Source: Cognatishimia activa (GTDB taxonomy: Bacteria > Pseudomonadota > Alphaproteobacteria > Rhodobacterales > Rhodobacteraceae). From it: 64,000 bases of DNA. The stretch covers positions 1-64,000 of the forward strand of contig NZ_CYTO01000020.1 in NCBI RefSeq assembly GCF_001458335.1. Direction: 5' to 3'. The notes beneath the pieces were generated by a model. It was not told the origin of the DNA. It was given only the letters and a program-made list of their open reading frames with translations, and did not search any database. Shown in pieces: positions 1 through 7,521 of the stretch. The position numbers and the translations under genes are program-made. Positions within the stretch are counted from its first letter, which is position 1. Each line of letters opens with the position of its first letter.

Positions 1-37
1 ACCTTTTATATCTTTCATTTAGGCTGGTGAGATGTTA

Positions 38-84
38 GCTCACAAGTGAGCAACGCGGAAAGTTACTACTTCAGCTTCGCGTTG
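38..84. repeat. Two adjacent inverted repeats at island edge of window
   Basis: GCTCAC-AA-GTGAGC (38-51) is a perfect 6-bp-arm hairpin. It is followed directly by CAACGCG (51-57) pairing with CGCGTTG (78-84) across a 20-base loop. Neither is followed by a T-run, so a terminator is unlikely. The arms lie upstream of the small gene at 207. Role unknown; could be an RNA stem or a protein-binding site. Confidence 0.35.
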
Positions 85-206
85 ACCTCAACTCGCCGGT
101 TTCGCGTTAAGGTGAGAGCAAATAAGCCCTTTATGCTCGATACCTTTTTCTCGGATTTTGGTGTTTGCGTAAGGGGCTTCCAGAAAACTTTTATTGGAAG
201 CCGTAA

Positions 207-374
207 ATGAAAATCGTGGGTCTATTTCGAATAAAAACTTCCTTTGGACAGCCAGACCTCGTCTGGGTGAAAGACAGCGGCCTTGAATTCGAAATCCCCG
301 AAGATCGATACCGGGCGGCAAAATATTTACCGGAAGTAACAACTCTTAGCTGGCGCGAAGTCGAAGAAACCTAG
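207..374 (+). CDS. Small hypothetical protein (55 aa)
   Basis: I do not recognise this gene. The reading frame starts with ATG at 207, preceded by a GGAAG ribosome-binding-like stretch at 196-200, and runs 55 codons to TAG at 372-374. The product is a mixed acidic/basic, non-repetitive small protein with a hydrophobic start (MKIVGLFRIK) and an acidic end (WREVEET), a composition that looks like a genuine folded polypeptide. An opposite-strand frame at 88-342 overlaps it and looks less protein-like (many Arg/Pro, no ribosome site). It sits in an AT-rich island, so it is probably cargo. Confidence is moderate because it is short. Confidence 0.42.
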   Translation: MKIVGLFRIKTSFGQPDLVWVKDSGLEFEIPEDRYRAAKYLPEVTTLSWREVEET

Positions 375-395
375 CTCAATGAGCAATGCTTCGTT

Positions 396-620
396 TTAGG
401 ACTCGTTGTCATCATATTGATGACCTTCCGAGAAATCAAAATACACTGACCCCAGCTTCTTACCGTGACGATCTGTAACATCGTGGTGGCCGTCTTGAAA
501 TTCGTCTCGCTCTAGCTTGTCTGCGATCTGGCGCAATGCTCTGGCCGTCCAGCCAGATAGCACTCTTTGCGCCGGTCCCGCGCACTCAATCTCGATGTCG
601 CGGTGAATGTACTGTGTCAT
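396..620 (-). CDS. Hypothetical island protein (74 aa)
   Basis: Not recognised. I choose the ATG at 620 (MTQYIHRDIEIE...), because upstream in-frame Met at 683 would overlap the coding part of the neighbouring gene. The product is a soluble, charged protein with an Asp/Glu/His-rich C-terminal half (ERDEFQDGHHDVTDRHGKK) and an acidic tail (YDDNES); no signal peptide or membrane segment. It lies 25 bases downstream of the gene ending at 646 on the same strand, so both may be co-transcribed. Function unknown; island cargo by position. Confidence 0.5.
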   Translation of the reverse strand: MTQYIHRDIEIECAGPAQRVLSGWTARALRQIADKLERDEFQDGHHDVTDRHGKKLGSVYFDFSEGHQYDDNES

Positions 621-645
621 GGGTCCACCGCTCAAGGTATTCTCC

Positions 646-843
646 CTACTTAGACGTGACCCAAATCCGATTGGCGTGATCATATCTGTAAATTTCCGGT
701 CCTGCCTTGCTTCCGACTTCAGGGTAAACTTCTATCGTTGCTCCCAGACATTCTGCGAATTTTTTTAGCCAAGCCTCCTTAGCATATTCGAAAGTTTCAC
801 ACGCGAATCTTCTTCCATCCCCAAGATCCAATACAACAAGCAT
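646..843 (-). CDS. Hypothetical island protein (65 aa)
   Basis: Not recognised. The start at 843 (MLVVLDLGDGRRFAC...) is favoured over an upstream Met at 921 because GAAGAGGAA sits just before the ATG. The protein is small and soluble, with a hydrophobic beta-strand-like N terminus, a central amphipathic segment (EAWLKKFAECLGA) and a Tyr-rich C-terminal third ending WVTSK. Same strand and close to the gene at 396-620, probably one transcript. No function can be assigned from sequence alone. Confidence 0.5.
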   Translation of the reverse strand: MLVVLDLGDGRRFACETFEYAKEAWLKKFAECLGATIEVYPEVGSKAGPEIYRYDHANRIWVTSK

Positions 844-1522
844 TTCCTCTTCTCGTACTTTGAAACTGGGGGCAGAGGAAAATAACGGATGCGTTCCTCC
901 GCCCCAAATCATTCTGCGCACAGAAGCAATTGCGCGCCTAAGTTACTTATGAACAGAAGGCTTTCCGGTCAATTGGGTCTGGACCTATGCGAAAAGCTTT
1001 TCTTTTGCACGTGAATTGCATTAGTCCCGCTATTGCAAACATTGGAGGCGGCGAAAGTCTGATGCCCGTTCGCTGTGAATGAAGCTCGCGTTCACAAATA
1101 GGGTCTTTCAGCGCATCAATAATGTACCTGGATTGCTAGAAACGCTCTATCTGTGAGACATGACAGCATCAGTTTGTCCGTATCATTTGGATCCAATCAC
1201 CTTAAAAAATCTGATGAAAGTATAGTAAAGCTGTTCCAGCGAAGAGAAAAAACCTAGATCGGCTTCGTCCGCGTCGCGATAGCGCCTACACTGTTCAGTG
1301 GAAGCAAAGTTTGGTCTAATTCTTCGCTGCAACGAGAACGAATGGCAGCGATCTCTGCCGCCGTGCGGCGTCCTGCTCCGAGTATCTGGGGCGGTTTTCG
1401 TACTGTGAGCGCGCAGCGTGAAAATCCTTCGTCTCCTGTGAGGCTCAGCACCGACTAACGCCGCATGAGGGACAGACATCCGCTTTGAAATGGCGAACGG
1501 CAGCGCCGCTCGCCAAGATAGC
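844..1522. other. Gene-poor stretch in the island
   Basis: About 680 bases without a convincing gene. Frames at 1183-1479 and 1254-1451 (minus) have Arg/Ser-rich, low-complexity products, no plausible ribosome-binding site and no recognisable motif. The stretch changes from AT-rich (up to about 1240) to GC-richer (1250-1520), which could mark a junction between two acquired segments or the decayed end of the recombinase module that starts at 1523. Confidence 0.4.
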
Positions 1523-2155
1523 TCAGATATCGATCCGCTCGGCGATACTTAGGGCATCTTCCAGTTCGACCCCAAGGTAACGAACAGTGCTATCGACCTT
1601 CGTGTGGCCGAGTAGCAGTTGGACCGCGCGGAGGTTGCCAGTTTTTCGATAAATCTCCGCCGCCTTTGTCCGCCGGAGCGAATGGGTGCCGTATCCGCTC
1701 GGTTCAAGCCCAATCGCCGTCACCCAATCACGCACCAAGCGTCCATACTGGCGTGTTGAGATGTGTGGGCGGTCATGGAATCGGCTTGGGAACATAAACC
1801 GACACGCATACATCTCGGGTGATTTGACCCAGGCCAAGACGGTCTCACGAGTGTTTTCCGTTAGTTCAAACTGGACAGGACGCTTGGTCTTGCTTTGGAT
1901 CACCGACACGCGCTCACGAACGCGGGCGTCTTTGACGAGGTCGGCCACTGCTAGTTTGACCAGGTCGCATCCGCGCAGCTTGCTGTCGATGGCGACGTTG
2001 AACAAAGCAAGGTCGCGTAGGTTGCCTGCAAGTTCGAGCCGAGCGCGGATCGCCCACACCTGTTTTGGCAGCAGTGGACGTTTCTGCCCAATAATCCGCC
2101 CCTTGTTCCAGGCTCTGCGTTTCGGGGTTGTTGCAGGAAGTTGGACTCTTGGCAT
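1523..2155 (-). CDS. Short tyrosine recombinase (site-specific integrase)
   Basis: A 210-residue tyrosine recombinase consisting of almost only the catalytic domain. Visible catalytic residues: Arg in KLRGCDL, Lys in SKTKRPV, H-x-L-R-R in THSLRRTKAAE, His in LLGHTK and the nucleophile Tyr in TVRYLG, so the active site is complete. The N-terminal core-binding domain of full-size integrases is missing or reduced to a basic stretch (KRRAWNKGRIIGQKRP). The ATG at 2155 is chosen because a GGAGGG motif precedes it; an earlier Met at 2221 lacks one. Such stand-alone recombinases are common on plasmids and islands of Proteobacteria, where they likely resolve dimers or move DNA. Faces away from the large integrase at 4386 and is a distinct family, so not a duplicate. 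Confidence 0.88.
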   Translation of the reverse strand: MPRVQLPATTPKRRAWNKGRIIGQKRPLLPKQVWAIRARLELAGNLRDLALFNVAIDSKLRGCDLVKLAVADLVKDARVRERVSVIQSKTKRPVQFELTENTRETVLAWVKSPEMYACRFMFPSRFHDRPHISTRQYGRLVRDWVTAIGLEPSGYGTHSLRRTKAAEIYRKTGNLRAVQLLLGHTKVDSTVRYLGVELEDALSIAERIDI

Positions 2156-2296
2156 GATTTGCCCTCCGATCCTCCCTCCAAGCCCAATCATCAGCACCGC
2201 GCTGACCGGGCGAGTGTACAAGCAAGGATGAACGTCCGTTTTGGGAAGCTGGCTAAATGGGCATCTTCTGCGCGCGCATTGGTCTGCAATGAGCCC

Positions 2297-2668
2297 TTAG
2301 GCGCCGCTGGTTTCAGCATTAAAAATGTCATGCAAATCTGAAATAGCTTGGTTGTCAGCTAGCACAATCTCTTTCGCGTCAGTCTGTAAAACGAGTCTCA
2401 GCTCACCATGGCGCAGGTCTTCATGGATCAACCGGACTCCGTCCAAAACGCAAAAGAACCCAAAAAGGGCTGCGTGCGCTCCTTCCTGCACACATTGCCT
2501 AATATGTGCCTTCGAATCATCGTTTTGTTCATTGTACCAAAGACTTAGCTGCATCGTCGTATCTGCGGGTTTTCTTCCCGCTGGTGAATCCAACTGAGAC
2601 AGGACATCCTCTACAGCACTGTTAAAAACGTGTTCCTTAACAGCATCAATAAATGCCTGATCGTCCAT
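2297..2668 (-). CDS. Conserved hypothetical protein of mobile regions (123 aa)
   Basis: A soluble protein of 123 residues starting MDDQAFIDAVKEHVF, with the segments SPAGRKPAD, SLWYNEQ and FGFFCVLDGVRLI near residues 28-80 and a C-terminal ISDLHDIFN. This pattern (PxGRxP, WYN, FGFxCVLDGV, LHD) recalls a family of uncharacterised proteins that I have seen in varied bacteria, often in variable regions; no function is established that I can name. Start at 2668 is supported by AAGGAAAC just upstream. Two inverted repeats (2693-2707 and 2732-2760) lie in its upstream region and may regulate it. Confidence 0.7.
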   Translation of the reverse strand: MDDQAFIDAVKEHVFNSAVEDVLSQLDSPAGRKPADTTMQLSLWYNEQNDDSKAHIRQCVQEGAHAALFGFFCVLDGVRLIHEDLRHGELRLVLQTDAKEIVLADNQAISDLHDIFNAETSGA

Positions 2669-2692
2669 ATCGGTTTCCTTAGCTGAATAATC

Positions 2693-2760
2693 CAGACTCT
2701 GAGTCTGAGAGTAGCTCAGCTCGGTTCAGGATTGACAGTGCTAGTTGGTCCGACTGTCAA
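2693..2760. promoter_or_regulatory. Two inverted repeats upstream of the 2297-2668 gene
   Basis: CAGACTC-T-GAGTCTG (2693-2707) is a perfect palindrome with a single centre base, 25 bases before the start codon of the minus-strand gene. A second inverted repeat, TTGACAGT (2732-2739) with ACTGTCAA (2753-2760), lies 25 bases further out. Position suggests operator or promoter-region sites; no regulator is assigned. The remaining 2761-3039 stretch shows no convincing gene on either strand. Confidence 0.35.
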
Positions 2761-3039
2761 CCTTGTCCGCGTCTTGATCCTTGAACGCGTGTTGTCCGCT
2801 GCGGCTCGCATGAATGACCGGTTTTCCCTAAGCACAGCAGCGTTGAGATTTACGCGGGTGCAGCATTTTCCACGCTGTGTGCGCTCGCAGCAAAAAAATC
2901 GAATTCACAGGATGGGCTCTTTCGGCACCTTCGCTGCATTCTTCACGAAGGTCCGGTTTGTCTGTTTTGCGGCGGAATCCTGATGAAATTGTCAACTGCA
3001 TCCGGCTCTCTAATTGTTTGAAAGCATCAAGCGCAGGTC

Positions 3040-3360
3040 TTATGCAAACTCGCTCTTCTCGAGGGCCCCAGACGCATTGGCTATTCGACGGGCGAAATAG
3101 ACCTCAACAGCAGCAGCCAGCGCAAAAGCGGGCGTCATCAGAACAATGGCGATTGCGGACAATGCAAGAAGAACATTCAGCGGATCGAGCGTACCAGATG
3201 TTGAGAAAATCATGAGCTTGGCAAAGCAGGGAAAATAGACTGTCGCAGCGATCAAAAAGGCATTGAAAACAGGATTGGTGAAACGGCCAACATCATGCCG
3301 CACCCGCTCCAGAATGGCCAGTTTTTGCCGCTGCATGTGCGGAATGTTAGAGAACCTCAT
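3040..3360 (-). CDS. Two-helix membrane protein co-transcribed with repressor
   Basis: A 106-residue protein with a basic N terminus (RQKLAILERVRHDVGRF) and two clear hydrophobic segments near residues 31-52 (FNAFLIAATVYFPCFAKLMIF) and 63-88, followed by a short charged tail. It starts 3 bases after the stop codon of the repressor gene (3364), so the pair form one transcript. I do not recognise the family. In temperate elements, small membrane proteins expressed together with the repressor can act in superinfection exclusion, but that is inference from position only. Confidence 0.62.
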   Translation of the reverse strand: MRFSNIPHMQRQKLAILERVRHDVGRFTNPVFNAFLIAATVYFPCFAKLMIFSTSGTLDPLNVLLALSAIAIVLMTPAFALAAAVEVYFARRIANASGALEKSEFA

Positions 3361-3363
3361 AGT

Positions 3364-3786
3364 CTACTCCTTCAGCAATTCGATCCACGTATGAACGTCT
3401 TCGATTGGGACCTCTTTTCCATCGGTTAGCGACCGATACCAGCGCCCGACAATGGCCCCGCGCTTTTCGCTTTTGATTCTGATGCCTTGTTCGACCAGGA
3501 ACCGATCAAGCGAGGTTTCGAACTCTTCGAGTGCGTCGATGTCGTGCTCAACACGCGCGGCCTTCGATCCGAGAAGAATCCAGTTTACATCAACACTGAA
3601 TTTTTCTTCGAGCAACACCAACGCCTCAATTGGCAGGCCGCGCTCACCTTTTTCATAGCTGTGGTAAGCCCGCAGCGAGACACCAATTTCCTTGGCCATG
3701 TCTGTCTGAGACAAGCCAGTTTCATTGCGCGTAATCGCAAGCCTGGCCCCAATGCCAATGAAAATATCAGACGTTTTTTGCGTCAC
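3364..3786 (-). CDS. XRE/CI-like helix-turn-helix repressor
   Basis: A 140-residue regulator. The N-terminal helix-turn-helix spans about residues 11-66: ARLAITRNETGLSQTDMAK then GVSLRAYHSYEKGERGLP, the classic XRE/lambda-CI layout, followed by LLEEKFSVDVNWILLG, a motif typical of these proteins. The C-terminal half is a short helical region without a LexA-type Ser/Lys protease signature, so relief of repression is probably not by self-cleavage. The gene is divergent from the xis-like gene at 3925 and a perfect palindrome (3815-3836) lies between them; autoregulation and repression of the excisionase/integrase transcript are likely. Functions as maintenance switch of the integrated element. 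Confidence 0.85.
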   Translation of the reverse strand: MTQKTSDIFIGIGARLAITRNETGLSQTDMAKEIGVSLRAYHSYEKGERGLPIEALVLLEEKFSVDVNWILLGSKAARVEHDIDALEEFETSLDRFLVEQGIRIKSEKRGAIVGRWYRSLTDGKEVPIEDVHTWIELLKE

Positions 3787-3814
3787 GTGTGGTTCCCAGT
3801 TGACGAATGTGCAA

Positions 3815-3836
3815 TTTTTAGCAAATATGCTAAAAA
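3815..3836. promoter_or_regulatory. Probable repressor operator (9-bp inverted repeat)
   Basis: Arms TTTTTAGCA (3815-3823) and TGCTAAAAA (3828-3836) are perfect complements around AATA. The site is 29 bases upstream of the repressor start (3786) and 89 bases before the divergent TTG at 3925, exactly where a CI-like protein would control both directions. AT-rich TTAGCA half-sites are typical of XRE regulators. Binding is inferred. Confidence 0.7.
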
Positions 3837-3924
3837 TGACAAATTTAGGTTTGTTTCGTCATCTGACCATGCAGGATGACTCAAAACAAGCGATTCCGGC
3901 CAACTATGAGCAAAGGATACCATT

Positions 3925-4137
3925 TTGGAACAAGAACGTCTGCTTTCAGCGAAGCAACTCAGCGAGATCGTTGGTCTTAGCCCTGCGCAAATTCGCGCGC
4001 TCATGAACGATGGGCGTTTGGAGTTTATAGAAATATCTTCGAAGACCAAGCGACTGACGATGAGCGGTTGGGAACGGTTCCAGAGGAACGCAACCAAAGT
4101 CAAAAGCTGTGAAAGCGAGAGAACGGCTGCAAACTGA
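3925..4137 (+). CDS. Small helix-turn-helix protein, excisionase-like
   Basis: A 70-residue basic protein starting at a TTG codon (3925) with AAAGGA 8 bases upstream; no in-frame ATG fits. The N-terminal part (LLSAKQLSEIVGLSPAQIRALMNDGRL) is a winged-helix/AlpA-type DNA-binding motif with a basic wing (EISSKTKRLTMSGWERF). First gene of a rightward run ending in the integrase, so a role as recombination directionality factor or transcriptional activator of the integrase is likely. Family members cannot be told apart by eye; could simply be a DNA-binding regulator. Confidence 0.68.
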   Translation: MEQERLLSAKQLSEIVGLSPAQIRALMNDGRLEFIEISSKTKRLTMSGWERFQRNATKVKSCESERTAAN

Positions 4138-4152
4138 CAGGGGACAAAAGCA

Positions 4153-4389
4153 ATGGCTACGACCAATCTCAATATCAGCGTGATCGACAAGCGCATGATG
4201 AAGCAATCCGAGGCCGCAAGCTATTCTGGCTTGCCAGTGAAACACTTCAAGGCAGCTTGCCCGGTGCGCCCGGTTGAATTGAAGGAGGGGACGTTGCTTT
4301 GGGATCGCAAAGATATCGACCTATGGATCGACGATGTGAAATCAGGGGCGATGACTGAAACGCGAGATGACATCCTGGGTCGACTTTGA
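4153..4389 (+). CDS. Small DNA-binding protein next to integrase (excisionase/AlpA-like)
   Basis: A 78-residue protein, start ATG 4153 after a GGGGAC stretch. The region MKQSEAASYSGLPVKHFKAAC looks like a recognition-helix domain of the MerR/excisionase superfold, followed by LLWDRKDIDLWIDD, a motif very common in phage-element helix-turn-helix proteins that sit directly before integrase genes. Its stop overlaps the integrase start by 4 bases (4386-4389), so the two are translationally coupled. With the gene at 3925 this element carries two candidate directionality factors. Confidence 0.72.
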   Translation: MATTNLNISVIDKRMMKQSEAASYSGLPVKHFKAACPVRPVELKEGTLLWDRKDIDLWIDDVKSGAMTETRDDILGRL

Positions 4390-5501
4390 TGACCCTAGTG
4401 CGCGTCAAAGGGTTCAAGATTTTCAAGGACCGGCATGGAAAAACGCGTTGTTACCACCGCGCCACAGGCCACAAGATTGACATTGAGAAGTCCCCAATCG
4501 GCTCTGCGGAGTTCTTCGCAGAGTGCGAAACGATCCGGGCCATTGCAGACGCCCAAAAAGCGAAGGCACCGAAAGCTGGCACCCTTGGCGCACTCTTTCA
4601 GACGTATTTCCAAACTGAACACTTTCAAAACCTCGCGGAAGCCACTCGTCGCGACTACCGCAAATGCGCTGACTTCCTTGAGCCGATCAAAGGCACACCG
4701 ATTCATGTGATCGACACCCCGTTGATTGCAGGCGTCCACGACAAGGCCGCGAAGAAGATTGGCTGGCGACGAGCGAACATGGTGCGCACGCTTCTGAGCG
4801 AGGTATTTCGCTACAACATTCCGAAGGGGCTCATCTCCGCCAACTTCGCCAAAGACGTTATTCCCAAGCGTCGCCCGCGCGACCGCGCCTATGCCAACCG
4901 CCCCTGGACCATCGAGGAGCGAGACACCGTCTTGGGCAATGCCAAGCCCCATGTGCGCGTGGCTCTGGCCCTGATGATGAACACGGGTCTCGACCCGTCC
5001 GACGCCCTAAGATTGCGGAACGATCAGGTCGACGGCGGTACGATCTGGGGCGTGCGCGGCAAGACTGGCGAAGAGGTCGCGATTCCGGTCAGTCCGACGT
5101 TGAAGGCCGCGCTTGATCGCATGCCCAAACACGAGGCCGAGACTGTCCTTTCCAATTCGCGCGGCGAGGCATGGACGTACAACGGCTTTTCAACGGTTTG
5201 GCACCGCTTCAAGATCAAGCTTGAGGAAGAAGGACTGATCGCGCCAGGCTTAACGCTCAAAGGTTTGCGCCACACGGTAGCCACCACACTTCGTGAAGCT
5301 GGCCTCGATGAACGCCGCATCGCCGATCTTCTCGGGCAAAAGACCCCATCCATGGCACGGCACTATTCCCGTTCGGCAAACCTTGCCGAAAAGAACCGTG
5401 AAACCATGGCGGCACTGGAAAAAGAAAACGAAAGGCGCGCGAAAATTGTCAAACCTTCGCCGAAAAGCGTCAAACCTGACCAAAATGAGGATCAAACATG
5501 A
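4386..5501 (+). CDS. Phage-type tyrosine integrase adjacent to tRNA-Phe
   Basis: A 371-residue integrase: N-terminal arm-binding region (about 1-60), SAM-like core-binding domain (about 66-165, GTLGALFQTYFQTEHFQ...), catalytic domain (about 170-345) and a charged Lys-rich tail. The C-terminal motifs LKGLRHTVATTLREAG, DLLGQKTPSMARHYSRS identify it; the nucleophile is the Tyr of RHYSRS. Unusual features: the box-I motif reads TGLDPSD where most integrases have TGxRxxE/D, box II has Lys instead of His (K-G-L-R), and the third His is Gln (LLGQK). It ends 32 bases from the 3' end of the tRNA-Phe gene, the usual attachment target. It likely inserts the island at that tRNA; activity needs proof because of the box-I change. 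Confidence 0.9.
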   Translation: MMTLVRVKGFKIFKDRHGKTRCYHRATGHKIDIEKSPIGSAEFFAECETIRAIADAQKAKAPKAGTLGALFQTYFQTEHFQNLAEATRRDYRKCADFLEPIKGTPIHVIDTPLIAGVHDKAAKKIGWRRANMVRTLLSEVFRYNIPKGLISANFAKDVIPKRRPRDRAYANRPWTIEERDTVLGNAKPHVRVALALMMNTGLDPSDALRLRNDQVDGGTIWGVRGKTGEEVAIPVSPTLKAALDRMPKHEAETVLSNSRGEAWTYNGFSTVWHRFKIKLEEEGLIAPGLTLKGLRHTVATTLREAGLDERRIADLLGQKTPSMARHYSRSANLAEKNRETMAALEKENERRAKIVKPSPKSVKPDQNEDQT

Positions 5502-5532
5502 GCGGTAAACTCAATCATATCAGAGAGTTAAA

Positions 5533-5607
5533 TGGTGCCCGGGGGCGGAATCGAACCACCGACACGAGGATTTTCAATCCACTGCTCTACCCCTGAGCTA
5601 CCCGGGC
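5533..5607 (-). tRNA. tRNA-Phe (GAA)
   Basis: Read on the minus strand: acceptor stem GCCCGGG/CCCGGGC with discriminator A and encoded CCA, D-arm AGCTCAGGGGTAGAGC, anticodon loop TTGAAAA giving GAA (Phe), T-loop GGTTCGATTCC. The length is 75 bases. The anticodon stem (GTGGA/TCCTC) has one U-U mismatch at position 28-42. The 3' end faces the integrase, so the last bases are probably the crossover (attB-like) sequence. No second copy of the tRNA 3' part is visible between 1 and 5500, so the other island end is outside the window. The bases between here and yacG hold only a hairpin GAGTGAT-CA-ATCACTC (5613-5628). Confidence 0.95.
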
Positions 5608-5685
5608 ACGGGTGAGTGATCAATCACTCGGGTTGCGGCGTTCTATGTCAGGGTCGCCATGGTGTCCAGAGGATAATTCGAAAAA

Positions 5686-5892
5686 TTAGTGGATGGGGCC
5701 GTCTTTTTTTCCGCGCCCCATTTCACCGCGTGAATGGGCCTCTAGAAGTGCATCCTCCAAGCCCTCATCTTCGACAGCTGGCGCGCTGTAATCCTCATTC
5801 AGCCACTTGGCCAAGTCGATGTCGGCACAGCGCTTTGAACAAAACGGGCGGTAGGCCGCGGCGGTTGGTTTGCCACAGATTGGGCAGGCCAT
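5686..5892 (-). CDS. yacG: DNA gyrase inhibitor YacG (zinc-binding)
   Basis: A 68-residue protein with the four zinc-binding cysteines of YacG: C3-x2-C6 (CPIC) and C18-x3-C22 (CSKRC), followed by DLAKWLNEDY, the family hallmark. Known family members bind GyrB and block DNA binding. The start at 5892 is set by MACPICGK and lies 1 base after the TGA of rng, so it is translated as the last gene of the maf-rng-yacG unit. The C-terminal acidic/Lys tail (RGKKDGPIH) is variable in the family. No anomaly seen. Confidence 0.93.
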   Translation of the reverse strand: MACPICGKPTAAAYRPFCSKRCADIDLAKWLNEDYSAPAVEDEGLEDALLEAHSRGEMGRGKKDGPIH

Positions 5893-5893
5893 A

Positions 5894-6913
5894 TCAGAGC
5901 CCCTCAAACGGCAAACGGTCGCGTTTGCGCTGTAGTTCGAAATGGCCAAGCGGGGTCCACCCGACCATGACCGTTTCGACGCCATCCGCTTTCAAAGCTG
6001 AACGCAGAGTGCTTTCAAAGATCCGGCGATCCTTTTTGGACATTGGCGCGACATCGATAGTTATCTGGCCGCCCAGCCCCCGCAGACGCAATTGGCGCGG
6101 CAGGTCGCGTGCCGCCGCAAGGTTGGCCTGTAGACCGGAAGCCGGAGACGTATCGCGCCCCGTATTCACATCCACAGCCACAAGCGCACGGGTGGGCTCA
6201 ATAAACATAAACGCGCCGCCGCCAAGGGTGACTCGTTCACTCGATAGGGTTTCTAGCGCGTCCAGGACCCCATGGGTTTCAAAAGAACCGGGCTCGGTCA
6301 CCACCTCCGCTGGGGCGATCCATTCGCGCCATGCAAGGACATGCGGACCGTCGCCATCAGCTAGTTTTTCTGCTGGGCCTTCGCCATCGGCCATAATCGC
6401 TTCTGCCATCGCTTGCATCGCGGTGATGTCTTCGGCGATCTCTTCCACTTCTTCGGGCATACAGCATGAACGCAGGATCAGCCCCATTTCGCTTTCCTCC
6501 ATCACGGAATGGGCAATACCTTTCAAGGTGTCGCGCAGATCCTCATCTTTGATGGAGCGGCTGACATTCAAACCGGGAGCATCCGGAGTCACAATGGCGT
6601 AGCGGCTCTTGAACAGAACCTTTTGTGTCACCGGAATCGCTTTGCCGTCATCGGCATAACCGGTCACCTGAACCAGCAGAGGTTGGCCGGGAGAGAGCCC
6701 CTTCACCTGACGCAAAAACACATTGCCATCTGGTGTCGACAGGAACATACCCCCCTGCCCTTTCATCGGACGATCGGCAATAGCGCGATAGATGGTGCCG
6801 GGGCGCGGTGCATCGTCATGATCGATCAGAAAATCATGCAATTTGCCATCCACCATCAGGGCCGCAGCTTCGCGGCCGTTCAGATGGTCGAGGATGATTT
6901 GACGGCCTTTCAT
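5894..6913 (-). CDS. rng: Ribonuclease E/G-family endoribonuclease
   Basis: A 339-residue short RNase G-like enzyme. It starts [13 protein letters not shown], has an S1-like RNA-binding part in the first ~100 residues ([11 protein letters not shown]...[10 protein letters not shown]) and the catalytic DNase-I-like domain with the metal-binding aspartates in [11 protein letters not shown] and ITIDVAPM. It ends soon after the catalytic core, so it lacks the zinc-link and degradosome scaffold of RNase E; this compact form is usual in alphaproteobacterial maf-rng-yacG clusters, where a full RNase E exists elsewhere. The start at 6913 overlaps the maf stop by 4 bases. Role: single-strand-specific RNA processing and decay in the cytoplasm. 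Confidence 0.9.
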   Translation of the reverse strand: MKGRQIILDHLNGREAAALMVDGKLHDFLIDHDDAPRPGTIYRAIADRPMKGQGGMFLSTPDGNVFLRQVKGLSPGQPLLVQVTGYADDGKAIPVTQKVLFKSRYAIVTPDAPGLNVSRSIKDEDLRDTLKGIAHSVMEESEMGLILRSCCMPEEVEEIAEDITAMQAMAEAIMADGEGPAEKLADGDGPHVLAWREWIAPAEVVTEPGSFETHGVLDALETLSSERVTLGGGAFMFIEPTRALVAVDVNTGRDTSPASGLQANLAAARDLPRQLRLRGLGGQITIDVAPMSKKDRRIFESTLRSALKADGVETVMVGWTPLGHFELQRKRDRLPFEGL

Positions 6914-7488
6914 GGCGTCTCCTTGTAAAGCGGATAGCCCGCTGCGGTCAGCAATGCGGCGGTTTCTGCAATGGGTAAGCCCATGATGCTTGAAAAAGAC
7001 CCGCTGATCCATGGGATGAAGGCACCGGCGGGGCCTTGGATGCCATATCCGCCCGCTTTGCCTTCCCAGTCACCGGTCGCCAGATAATAATTCAGCTCAT
7101 CATCAGAGAGGCGCTTCATCTTGGCCTGACTGACCACGTCGCGTTGCCAGAACTGATCACCGCGTTTTATGGCGACGGAGGTTATAATGCGATGGCGACG
7201 GCCGCCTAAGGCAATCAGAAACTCGGCCGCTTCGCCCGCGTTAGCAGGCTTGCCCAGAATGCGGCGCCCCAAAGCAACGGTGGTGTCTGCGCAAAGCACG
7301 ATATCATCGGCATCCGCCTTTACCGCGGCGACTTTTTCCCGCGTGATGCGGTTGCAATAGTCTTTGGGGAGTTCGCCTTTCAAAGGCGTTTCATCGATAT
7401 CAGGGGGGCGAATGTCATCCGCCACAACCCCGATCTGTGCCAGTAATTCACGACGCCTTGGGCTGCCCGAACCGAGGATCAGTTTCAT
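6910..7488 (-). CDS. maf: Maf-family nucleoside triphosphate pyrophosphatase
   Basis: A 192-residue Maf protein. It begins [16 protein letters not shown], the Maf signature (SxSPRRxELL), followed by the conserved ITREKV segment, the catalytic-Asp motif LCADTTVAL and the C-terminal [14 protein letters not shown] loop. Such enzymes hydrolyse non-canonical nucleotides such as dTTP/UTP or 7-methyl-GTP; which subclass applies cannot be decided by eye. Its stop overlaps the rng start (ATGA), indicating one operon. It follows infA after a 33-base gap. No truncation. Confidence 0.94.
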   Translation of the reverse strand: MKLILGSGSPRRRELLAQIGVVADDIRPPDIDETPLKGELPKDYCNRITREKVAAVKADADDIVLCADTTVALGRRILGKPANAGEAAEFLIALGGRRHRIITSVAIKRGDQFWQRDVVSQAKMKRLSDDELNYYLATGDWEGKAGGYGIQGPAGAFIPWISGSFSSIMGLPIAETAALLTAAGYPLYKETP

Positions 7489-7521
7489 ATCACCAAACCT
7501 GCAAACAGCCGCAAAAGCGGA

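Noticed and set aside
88-342. 84-codon minus-strand frame opposite the small gene at 207
   Set aside because: Arg/Pro-rich product without a ribosome-binding site; the plus-strand frame is more protein-like.
1183-1479. 98-codon minus-strand frame in the gene-poor stretch
   Set aside because: Arg-rich product, no ribosome site, no motif; might be a relic but not supportable as a gene.
5616-6602. 328-codon plus-strand frame across rng and yacG
   Set aside because: It is the shadow of two well-defined genes; the product has low-complexity Arg/Ser stretches.
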